DNA of 64,000 bases, taken from NCBI RefSeq assembly GCF_000508085.1, contig NZ_KI669560.1, positions 526,219 to 590,218 of the forward strand, given 5' to 3'. The notes under the pieces are model-generated. The model worked only from the letters and a program-made list of their open reading frames with translations, was not told the DNA's origin and made no database searches. Position 1 is the stretch's first letter, and every line of letters starts with the position of its first letter. The translations under genes were made by a program, and so were the position numbers. This document shows positions 54,849-62,696 of this stretch, in pieces. Source of the DNA: Sediminibacterium sp. C3. Its GTDB lineage: Bacteria > Bacteroidota > Bacteroidia > Chitinophagales > Chitinophagaceae.

Positions 54849-55418
54849 CTACTTATAGTAATGATTGGCTTCAATATATTCCCTTACTTTTTCGGGAACC
54901 AGGTACTGTATGCTTTTTCCTTCTTTGATATTGTTTCGGATATGCGTTGCAGAAATAGAAAGCATGGGGGCATCCAGCATCACCGCTTTTGCACCATCGG
55001 GAATGGTTGCAGAAAATCCGGGCCGGTTATAAATCACAAAAGAATATTCGGCCAGAAGGATAGAAGCATTTTTCCATTTATGAATATTCTGAAAACTATC
55101 TGATCCTAAAATAATCGTGAATTCGTGTTGCGGATATTTCTCTTTTAAATATACCATCGTGTCAATGGTATAAGAGGGTTTGGGTAATTTGAATTCAATA
55201 TCCGAAGCTCTCAAACGTTCATCGTCTTCAACGGCCAACGTTGCCAGGTGTAGTCGGTGGTACTCACTCAACAAACTATGTTCCTGTTTAAATGGATTCT
55301 GGGGCGACACTACCAGCCAGAGTTGCTGCAAATCGGTTTCATTTAATACATGACTGGCAATAATTAAATGCCCCGTATGTATAGGATTGAAAGAACCGAA
55401 GTAAAGGCCGATTTTCAT
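54849..55418 (-). CDS. nadD: Nicotinate-nucleotide adenylyltransferase
   Basis: A 189-residue nucleotidyltransferase. The N-terminal motif GSFNPIHTGHL carries the HxGH-type ATP-binding site, and LSISATHIRNNIKEG holds the SxTxxR motif. It makes deamido-NAD from nicotinate mononucleotide and ATP in the cytoplasm, an essential step of NAD synthesis. The start MKIGLYFGSF is the normal one. It lies 26 bp downstream of the FeoA-like gene and is probably co-transcribed. Confidence 0.95.
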   Translation of the reverse strand: MKIGLYFGSFNPIHTGHLIIASHVLNETDLQQLWLVVSPQNPFKQEHSLLSEYHRLHLATLAVEDDERLRASDIEFKLPKPSYTIDTMVYLKEKYPQHEFTIILGSDSFQNIHKWKNASILLAEYSFVIYNRPGFSATIPDGAKAVMLDAPMLSISATHIRNNIKEGKSIQYLVPEKVREYIEANHYYK

Positions 55419-55444
55419 CTAAGTGGCTGATTATCAATGTTTTA

Positions 55445-55672
55445 TTAAATATCTTCCGTCACGAAGATACTATTTGCCTCGCTTAAACGTAAGCTTAGGC
55501 GGTAACCGGAAACACAAATAGAGATTGGGTCTCCCAAGGGGGCAATTTGCTCCACTTTTACCTTTTCGCCTGGTACACAGCCCATTTCCATCAGCTTTAT
55601 AAAGATCTCGTCTTTTTCAAATGAGTCGATAATTCCCTTTTCTCCTGCTGATAACTCAGACAATCTTTTCAT
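55445..55672 (-). CDS. FeoA-domain protein
   Basis: A 75-residue SH3-like FeoA protein (LSELSAGEKGIIDSFE ... LMEMGCVPGEKVKVEQIAP ... GYRLSLRLSEANSI). FeoA assists the ferrous-iron transporter FeoB. No feoB is in the window, so this may be an orphan copy. It is divergent from ybeY, and an element TACCTTTA lies in the 72-bp gap. Confidence 0.85.
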   Translation of the reverse strand: MKRLSELSAGEKGIIDSFEKDEIFIKLMEMGCVPGEKVKVEQIAPLGDPISICVSGYRLSLRLSEANSIFVTEDI

Positions 55673-55744
55673 ATTCGCAATTATATCATAAAGGTAAACC
55701 CTCCCGTATTGGTTTTGTTACGAATTTTGGAGTAATCAAATACT

Positions 55745-56176
55745 ATGGCTAAAATCAATTTCAGGAGCGGAGATCGCCCATTTATTTTCCCGGACAAAAC
55801 CGGACTCAAATCCTTTATTGAAAGCCTCTTTAAAAAAGAGAAAAAAGAACTGGGGGAAATCAACTATATCTTTTGTTCCGATGAAATGCTTTTGAAGATT
55901 AACCAGGATTTTTTACAGCACAATTACTACACCGATATCATAACATTCGGTTTACAGGAGCCAGGTCAGCCCATTGAAGCCGAAATTTATATCAGTATTG
56001 ACCGGGTAAAAGACAATGCCATTCAACATGGGGTTAGTTACGAGAATGAAATGAAACGGGTGCTCTTTCATGGAGCGTTGCATCTTTGCGGCTATAAAGA
56101 CAAAAAGAAAAGTGAAATTCAGGAGATGAGGGCAAAAGAGGACCAGTATTTGCAGATGATAGCCAAAAGAAAATAA
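55745..56176 (+). CDS. ybeY: Endoribonuclease YbeY
   Basis: A 143-residue rRNA-maturation RNase. The metal motif reads HGALHLCGYK: the first two His are present, but the third (GYDH in E. coli) is replaced by KDKKK, as I recall for other Bacteroidota. YbeY processes 16S rRNA 3' ends and takes part in ribosome quality control. Next to mnmG in this phylum, but here two further genes lie between. Confidence 0.9.
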   Translation: MAKINFRSGDRPFIFPDKTGLKSFIESLFKKEKKELGEINYIFCSDEMLLKINQDFLQHNYYTDIITFGLQEPGQPIEAEIYISIDRVKDNAIQHGVSYENEMKRVLFHGALHLCGYKDKKKSEIQEMRAKEDQYLQMIAKRK

Positions 56177-56179
56177 TCA

Positions 56180-56871
56180 ATGCGCTGGACTGTTTTTGCT
56201 TTCTGCTTTCTATTGAATCTCGCTTTTACAACATACACAACTAAAGCCCAGGGATACAGCCAGGTAGTATTAACGGATATTCCCTTTGAGCCAACCATTA
56301 CCATCAAGAAAGAAATAAAGGAAAGACTGGAACGAAATCCGGTTTTTCAGGCTTCAGACCGCATATCCCAATCATTTATGTATTGGGTAAACTATTCCAG
56401 ACTTTTTCCAAAAGAATTCAGGGACTCAGCCCTGATACCTTATTTACAGCAACAGCCCAGACTAAAGGGTAAATACACAAATAGCTTATTGGAAACATTG
56501 GACAAAGCCAATGCCCTTCCATTTTTAGATCCGGAAGAGAAACTAAGTAAAGCAGCCCGTGACCATGCAAAAGATATTAAAAGGAACGGGGGAGCGTAAG
56601 CCACCGTTCATCGGACGGCTCCAGCTTTGGAGACCGGATGAGAAAAGTAGGGTACAGAGGCTGTACGGCAGAAAATATTTCCCTGGGAAAGGACAGTTGG
56701 GGATTAAGCTCCCTGCTCTTGCTTTATCTCGACATCAACCTTCCCGACCTGGGCCATCGAAAGAATCTTTTGAATTCTAATTATAGAAAAATGGGGGTTG
56801 GTTCCCTCCAACTAAACGGAGATCAAACACTTATCGTGCAAGAACTGGGCTGTGAGGAGATCAATAAGTAA
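56180..56871 (+). pseudogene. Frameshifted secreted CAP-domain (SCP/PR-1-like) protein
   Basis: The first 139 codons give a signal peptide (MRWTVFAFCFLLNLAF...KAQ) and the first half of a CAP domain, ending HAKDIKRNGGA-stop at 56599. The second half is in another frame: SHRSSDGSSFGDRM, TAENISLGKDSW and LGHRKNLLNSNYRKMGVG, ending at 56871. Adding one G to the G5 run at 56588-56592 restores ...RNGGSVSHRSSDGSSF without other change. The break is therefore one deleted base in a homopolymer: a recent mutation or a sequencing error. It follows ybeY by 3 bp. Confidence 0.85.
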
Positions 56872-56965
56872 GGTTCCACGAATCCCCGTTTCACACCGGA
56901 ACATCCTTGTTCCACGGGCAACCGTTTCACCATGAAACAATTTTACGTGTGTTCCACGAATCACA
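56872..56965. repeat. parS-like half-site cluster upstream of the HNH-like gene
   Basis: Three GTTCCACG boxes (56875, 56914 and 56951 by eye) and two CGTTTCAC boxes form an imperfect tandem repeat of about 38 bp. The middle unit contains the inverted repeat GTTTCA-CCA-TGAAAC, close to the parS consensus TGTTTCACGTGAAACA but with an extra central base. Close to mnmG (gidA), a gene often found near parS. Confidence 0.5.
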
Positions 56966-56967
56966 TT

Positions 56968-56975
56968 TACCTTTG
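56968..56975 (+). promoter_or_regulatory. Promoter -7 element TACCTTTG
   Basis: Matches TAnnTTTG, 4 bases before ATG 56980. It decides the start of the HNH-like gene in favour of 56980 over the upstream ATG at 56932. Confidence 0.6.
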
Positions 56976-56979
56976 GGAA

Positions 56980-57552
56980 ATGAAAGGAACAGACAATAAG
57001 AATGAAAAGAGAAAGTGGCAGGTTGCCTTCAGGCGCTTTGTACTTGAAGGAAGCCCAAGCGAACAATATGCCCCTTACTTTGGACTACACAGAAAAGCAC
57101 TGAGGGAATGGTTTGAAACCCAGTTTACAGGGGGCCAAAGCTGGGAGAACTTTGCAACTGCCTGGCAATTTGAACACGTGATTCCTGTTTCCTTTTTTGA
57201 TACATCCAAGGAGGATGAACTAAAACTATGCTGGAACTTCTTAAACATAAGGGTGGCTTCACTGGAGGGAAATGGAACTTCAACAGACTTGACTTTTGCT
57301 AAAGCCTATTTTGAAAAGCTCTATGCAGATACAGGATTTACGGAGGCAGCAAAGTTTATTGCAAAAATTGAATCCATCACAAACAATAAGAGCTTGGAAT
57401 TAACCGATCAGCAATTGACGTTTATTCAATCCAATATAAGAGACCTGGAAGCAATACCTGGTTTTAACAAAGAGGAATACGTGCAGTACCTGGAAACGGA
57501 ATCTGCCCAGGCAATTCTTACAGAAAGAGAAATCCTAAAAAAATTCGGTTAG
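56980..57552 (+). CDS. Putative HNH-like nuclease
   Basis: A 190-residue protein starting MKGTDNKNEKRKWQVAF. The central segment WQFEHVIPVSFFDTSKEDE followed by CWNFLNIR has the spacing of HNH/His-Me finger nucleases (xHxIP...F...N), seen in phage and homing enzymes. The rest is helical. It lies between ybeY and mnmG, which are often adjacent, so it may be an insertion. Start chosen from the -7 element. The function is tentative; the His and Asn could be coincidental. Confidence 0.5.
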   Translation: MKGTDNKNEKRKWQVAFRRFVLEGSPSEQYAPYFGLHRKALREWFETQFTGGQSWENFATAWQFEHVIPVSFFDTSKEDELKLCWNFLNIRVASLEGNGTSTDLTFAKAYFEKLYADTGFTEAAKFIAKIESITNNKSLELTDQQLTFIQSNIRDLEAIPGFNKEEYVQYLETESAQAILTEREILKKFG

Positions 57553-57566
57553 GGGGATTCCTATAA

Positions 57567-57574
57567 TATCTTTG
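57567..57574 (+). promoter_or_regulatory. Promoter -7 element TATCTTTG of mnmG
   Basis: Plus-strand TATCTTTG ends 4 bases before the mnmG ATG at 57579, the same arrangement as at asnS, implying a leaderless or very short leader mRNA. Confidence 0.7.
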
Positions 57575-57578
57575 CACC

Positions 57579-59447
57579 ATGTTTTCAAAATACGATGTAA
57601 TTGTTGTAGGCGCGGGTCATGCTGGTTGTGAGGCCGCCGCTGCTGCTGCCAATCTGGGTAGTTCTGTTTTGTTGGTTACCATGAATATGCAAACCATTGC
57701 ACAAATGAGTTGCAACCCGGCAATGGGAGGTATTGCCAAAGGACAGATTGTTCGTGAGATTGATGCACTCGGTGGATACAGTGGAATCATTACCGACCTA
57801 AGTACCATTCAATTCAGAATGCTGAATATGAGTAAGGGGCCGGCGATGTGGAGTCCAAGAGCGCAGAACGATCGTATGCTCTTTGCTGCGAAATGGAGAG
57901 AGTGGTTAGAGAAAACGCCCAATGTAGATTTTTACCAGGACATGGTAAAAGAGATCATTATTAAAAACAATAAAGCCTGTGGAGTCATTACCGGCCTGGG
58001 TCATGAAATCATGGCGGAATCTGTGGTGGTTACCAGTGGTACATTTTTAAATGGAGTAATTCATATTGGAGAAAAACAATTTGGTGGTGGACGAGTAGCT
58101 GAAAAAGCAGCGACCGGAATTACCGAACAATTAGTTGCCTTGGGTTTTGAAAGCGACAGATTAAAAACAGGAACACCACCCAGAGTAGATGGCAGAAGCC
58201 TTGACTACTCCAAAATGGAAGAACAGAAAGGAGATGAACATATTGTTGGTTTTTCTTATATGAGTGTTCCGCGAGTTAAGGCTGAACAACAAAGAAGTTG
58301 TTTCATTACTTATACCAACAATACCGTGCATGATTTATTGAAAACAGGTTTTGACAGATCTCCCATGTATCAGGGAAGAATTGAAGGAGTGGGTCCAAGA
58401 TATTGTCCAAGCATTGAAGATAAAATCAGCAGGTTCGCAGACAGAGATCGTCACCAGTTATTTGTGGAACCAGAAGGCTGGGATACAGTAGAAATATACG
58501 TTAACGGATTTTCTACCTCTCTGCCGGAAGAAGTACAGATGGCCGCATTGCGTCAGGTACCTGGTTTTGAAAATTGTAAAATTTTCCGGCCCGGTTATGC
58601 AATTGAATATGACTATTTTATGCCTACACAATTAACGCATGCGCTGGAAACGAAACAAATCAGCAACTTATTTTTTGCCGGACAAATTAATGGTACAACA
58701 GGTTATGAAGAAGCAGCCTGTCAAGGTTTGATAGCAGGTATCAATGCACATCAGAAAGCAAAAAATAAGGAACCATTTATTCTGCAAAGATCAGAAGCCT
58801 ATATTGGTGTATTGGTAGATGACCTTATCAATAAAGGCACTGACGAACCTTACAGAATGTTTACCAGCAGGGCCGAATTCAGAACCCTGTTAAGACAAGA
58901 CAATGCCGATTTAAGATTAACAGAAAAAAGTTTCAGAATTGGACTAGCATCAGTAGATAGAATGAGAGCGGTTTCTGATAAAAAAACTCATGTGGAAGAG
59001 ATCAAGAAAACCATGAGCAATTTTGCTGTTGAGCCAGATTTAATCAACCCTTATTTTAATTCCATACAATCTGCTGCCTTAACAGAAAAACAAAAAGCCG
59101 CTAAAATAATTCTACGTCCTAATGTTACATTGGAAAACATGAAACAAAATTTACCGGAGTTAGCAGAAAGTTTACAAAAATATTCTGAAGACGAATTACT
59201 ACAGGCCGAGATTCAAATTAAGTATGAACGCTATATAGAAAAGGAACAACAATTAGTAGACAAAATGAGCGATCTGGAAAACATGAAAATTCCAGCTCAG
59301 TTTGAATATGATAAACTATCCGCTCTTTCCAATGAAGCCATGCAAAAATTAAAAAAAATTCAACCGGCTACTTTGGGACAAGCCAGTAGAATCAGTGGGG
59401 TAAATCCAAGCGACATTCAAATCCTAATGGTTTATATGGGAAGATAA
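57579..59447 (+). CDS. mnmG: tRNA uridine-5-carboxymethylaminomethyl(34) synthesis enzyme MnmG
   Basis: A 622-residue FAD-dependent enzyme (GidA). The N-terminal FAD site is VGAGHAGCEAAAAAANLG, followed by the family signature CNPAMGGIAKGQIVREIDALGG, and later PPRVDGRSLDYSKM and GQINGTTGYEEAACQGL. The C-terminal helical part binds MnmE and tRNA. With MnmE it modifies U34 of several tRNAs. Length is normal and the gene is intact. Confidence 0.97.
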   Translation: MFSKYDVIVVGAGHAGCEAAAAAANLGSSVLLVTMNMQTIAQMSCNPAMGGIAKGQIVREIDALGGYSGIITDLSTIQFRMLNMSKGPAMWSPRAQNDRMLFAAKWREWLEKTPNVDFYQDMVKEIIIKNNKACGVITGLGHEIMAESVVVTSGTFLNGVIHIGEKQFGGGRVAEKAATGITEQLVALGFESDRLKTGTPPRVDGRSLDYSKMEEQKGDEHIVGFSYMSVPRVKAEQQRSCFITYTNNTVHDLLKTGFDRSPMYQGRIEGVGPRYCPSIEDKISRFADRDRHQLFVEPEGWDTVEIYVNGFSTSLPEEVQMAALRQVPGFENCKIFRPGYAIEYDYFMPTQLTHALETKQISNLFFAGQINGTTGYEEAACQGLIAGINAHQKAKNKEPFILQRSEAYIGVLVDDLINKGTDEPYRMFTSRAEFRTLLRQDNADLRLTEKSFRIGLASVDRMRAVSDKKTHVEEIKKTMSNFAVEPDLINPYFNSIQSAALTEKQKAAKIILRPNVTLENMKQNLPELAESLQKYSEDELLQAEIQIKYERYIEKEQQLVDKMSDLENMKIPAQFEYDKLSALSNEAMQKLKKIQPATLGQASRISGVNPSDIQILMVYMGR

Positions 59448-59541
59448 TTCCTCTTCATCCATTCATCATATTAAAAAAACCAAAATTCCTTAAAAGGGAC
59501 AATTTTAGTAGCTTTAGAATCCTACTAAATCGACCTAACTT

Positions 59542-62500
59542 ATGAGAAAAATGAAGTTATTGTTTTCTTGTTTGGTACTCACAACTATGTTGCGAGCCCA
59601 GGAAACATTTCCGGTAAATGGTGTGGCAGATAAAAGAGATGGCTGCTATGCATTTACAAATGCCACAATTGTTAAAGACGCACAAAACACGATTGCCAAC
59701 GGTAGTCTTGTTATTAGAGATGGAAAAATTATTGCAGTGGGAACGAATGTGTCCATTCCCAAGGATGCAGTAGTAATAGACTGCAAAGACAAATTCATCT
59801 ATCCTTCCTTTATTGATATCTATTCAGATTATGGAATGCCTCAGGTTCAACGTCCAACAGGTGGTGGCTTTGGTGGACCCGCTCAATTAACCAGCAACCA
59901 AAAAGGAGCATATGGCTGGAACCAGGCAATCAAAACAGACGTGAATGCTTACAAATTATTTAGTGTGGATGATGCCAAAGCTAAAACACTAAGAGAAGCA
60001 GGATTCGGAACTGTACTGACACACCAACGAGATGGTATTGCCCGTGGAACAGGAACCGTGGTTACATTAGCTAGCGAAAAAGAAAACTTTGTAATTGTAA
60101 AAGACAAGGCAAGTGCACATTATTCTTTTAGTAAAGGAAGTTCAACTCAAACATATCCTTCATCCTTAATGGGATCCATTGCTTTGCTACGCCAAACCTA
60201 CAATGATGCAGCTTGGTATAAAAACAATCCGGAAGCCGCAAACAAAGAAGGCTATAATATTACTTTAAAATATTTTAACGATCAGCAAACCCTTCCTCAA
60301 ATTTTTGAAGCACAAGATAGAGGGGTTGATCTATGGAACTTAATGAGAGCAGACAGAATCGGAGACGAATTTGGTGTTCAGTATATTATTAAAGCAACCG
60401 GTAAAGAATATCAACGCATTAAAGAAGTGGCTGCTACCAAAGCCCCACTAATTGTAAACCTGAATTTCCCTCAGGCGCAGGATGTAGAAGATCCCAATGA
60501 TGCAAGATTGGTTTCTTTGGCCGATATGAAAAACTGGGAATTAGGTCCAAGCAATCCTGCTGCTATAGAAAAAGCGGGTATTCCCTTCTGCTTAACTACT
60601 GCTGATTTAAGAGATCCTAAATCTTTTTTAGCCAATCTTAGAAAAGCAATGGAATATGGATTGAGCGAAAAAGCCGCAATGGAAGCATTAACCAAAACAC
60701 CAGCTACCTGGTTAGGCATTTATGATAAAGTAGGTAGCATTGATGAAGGCAAGATGGCCAATTTCATGATTACCAGTGCTCCGGTATTTTCTGAAAAAGC
60801 AGTCATTTTACACAATTGGGTGAATGGTAATAAATATGCTGTAAAAGAAGACGCCTGGTATACCATTAACGGTAACTATAAGTTGACTGTACAAAATGCA
60901 GAGGGAACACAAGAATATAGTTTAGAAGTTAAATCAAACAACTCAGCAACATTGGTTGGAAAAGATACCATGGCGGTTCGTTTTACTTATGATGGCAAAA
61001 ATGTAAAAATAAATTTTGCTCCTCAACAAAGAAGAGCAGCAGGAGCAGGCAGACCTGGAATGGGCGGTGCAGCAAATGCTACAGCTACGCTCCCTCCAAA
61101 CGCAAATAAATTAAGCGGATATTCTAATGGTAAAACCTGGAACGGAACCGGTGTTGATTCACTGGGCAATGCAGTTACCTGGTCTGCTGAACAAATTAGC
61201 CTTACAACTGCAAAAGCAGAAGAAGCCAAACCAAAGACTGCACCCAAAACAGGAAAGTCTTTCTATCCTTTTACCGCTTTTGGTAACGACGAAGAAAATA
61301 TTCCAAAACAAGAAACCATCTTATTTAAGAATGCAACTGTATGGACCAGTGAAAAACAAGGAAAACTGGAAGGTACAGATGTGCTGGTTAAGAACGGGAA
61401 AATTGCAAAAATTGGTAAGAACCTGTCAGAAGCTGGTGCCAAACAGATTGATGCAACGGGTAAGCACTTAACAGCGGGCATAATTGATGAACACTCTCAC
61501 ATTGCATCGGCTTCAACGAATGAAGGCGGTCAATCAGTAACTTCAGAAGTTAGAATGCAGGATAACCTGGATCCGGATGATATAAATATATATAGACAAT
61601 TGAGTGGTGGGGTAACCAGTTCTCATATTTTACATGGATCTGCCAATACCATTGGGGGACAGACCCAATTAATTAAACTTCGCTGGGGTACAGATGATAA
61701 GGGTTTGATGTTTGAAGGATCAGATCCGTTTATCAAATTTGCCTTAGGTGAAAACGTAAAACGTTCTTCCTCAACACAGGGCAATGTTAGATTTCCCGAT
61801 ACTCGTATGGGAGTAGAACAAGTATTGAACGATGCATTTAACCGTGCAAAAATTTACGAAGCTGCTAAAAAAGAACACGAAGCAAATAACAAGAAAAAAG
61901 GTGGAGTTCCCACTACATTCAGAAAAGATCTTGAATTAGAAGCCTTGGTTGAAATCATGAACAGCAAACGATTTATTACCTGTCATAGTTATGTGGCGAG
62001 TGAAATTGTTGTGGCCATGAGAGTAGCTGAAAAATATGGTTTTAAGGTAAATACATTTACCCATATTCTGGAAGGATACAAAGTGGCTGATAAAATGAAA
62101 GCACACGGTGCCGCAGCATCTACCTTCTCCGACTGGTGGGCATATAAAAATGAAGTACAGGACGCTATACCATACAATGCAGCCATTATGCATAAAGTAG
62201 GTTTAAATGTTGCCATCAATTCTGATGATGCTGAAATGGCGAGAAGATTAAATCAGGAAGCAGGTAAAACCGTTAAATATGGTGGTGTTTCTGAAATAGA
62301 AGCATTAAATATGGTTACCATCAATCCTGCAAAAATGTTGCACGTAGACAATAGAGTGGGTAGTATTAAAGAAGGAAAAGATGCAGATCTGGTTCTTTGG
62401 TCAGCACATCCACTGAGCATTTATGCAAAATCATTGTATACTGTAGTAGACGGAACCATCTTTTTTGACAGAGCAAAAGACGAAGCTATGCGCAAAGAAG

Positions 62501-62685
62501 TAAAAGCAGAACGTACGCGTTTGATTAATAAAATGGTAGGTGAAAAAAGAGGCGGGGCAGCTGTTGCTCCATTTACTCCTAGCTACAAATACATTCATAC
62601 CTGTTTAGACCATGGTCATAAATTAGGTTTACTGGAAATTGAAGCTGGTGAAGAAGAAGAATTGGAAAACAATAGCAACCACTAA
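59542..62685 (+). CDS. Secreted double amidohydrolase-family protein
   Basis: A 1047-residue secreted protein (signal MRKMKLLFSCLVLTTMLRAQ) with two amidohydrolase domains in tandem. In the first (about 25-480) the metal motif that is normally PGLIDxHxH reads YPSFIDIYSDYGMP, without His, so it is probably inactive. The second (about 590-1030) has AGIIDEHSHIAS with both His, THILEGYK and NSDDAEM with the catalytic Asp, so it is probably active. Both domains end in the imidazolonepropionase-type VGSI(D/K)EGK box. Its product would hydrolyse C-N bonds in the periplasm. The next gene, 12 bp further, is a related single-domain protein. Confidence 0.85.
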   Translation: MRKMKLLFSCLVLTTMLRAQETFPVNGVADKRDGCYAFTNATIVKDAQNTIANGSLVIRDGKIIAVGTNVSIPKDAVVIDCKDKFIYPSFIDIYSDYGMPQVQRPTGGGFGGPAQLTSNQKGAYGWNQAIKTDVNAYKLFSVDDAKAKTLREAGFGTVLTHQRDGIARGTGTVVTLASEKENFVIVKDKASAHYSFSKGSSTQTYPSSLMGSIALLRQTYNDAAWYKNNPEAANKEGYNITLKYFNDQQTLPQIFEAQDRGVDLWNLMRADRIGDEFGVQYIIKATGKEYQRIKEVAATKAPLIVNLNFPQAQDVEDPNDARLVSLADMKNWELGPSNPAAIEKAGIPFCLTTADLRDPKSFLANLRKAMEYGLSEKAAMEALTKTPATWLGIYDKVGSIDEGKMANFMITSAPVFSEKAVILHNWVNGNKYAVKEDAWYTINGNYKLTVQNAEGTQEYSLEVKSNNSATLVGKDTMAVRFTYDGKNVKINFAPQQRRAAGAGRPGMGGAANATATLPPNANKLSGYSNGKTWNGTGVDSLGNAVTWSAEQISLTTAKAEEAKPKTAPKTGKSFYPFTAFGNDEENIPKQETILFKNATVWTSEKQGKLEGTDVLVKNGKIAKIGKNLSEAGAKQIDATGKHLTAGIIDEHSHIASASTNEGGQSVTSEVRMQDNLDPDDINIYRQLSGGVTSSHILHGSANTIGGQTQLIKLRWGTDDKGLMFEGSDPFIKFALGENVKRSSSTQGNVRFPDTRMGVEQVLNDAFNRAKIYEAAKKEHEANNKKKGGVPTTFRKDLELEALVEIMNSKRFITCHSYVASEIVVAMRVAEKYGFKVNTFTHILEGYKVADKMKAHGAAASTFSDWWAYKNEVQDAIPYNAAIMHKVGLNVAINSDDAEMARRLNQEAGKTVKYGGVSEIEALNMVTINPAKMLHVDNRVGSIKEGKDADLVLWSAHPLSIYAKSLYTVVDGTIFFDRAKDEAMRKEVKAERTRLINKMVGEKRGGAAVAPFTPSYKYIHTCLDHGHKLGLLEIEAGEEEELENNSNH

Positions 62686-62696
62686 AAAAATTGAAC

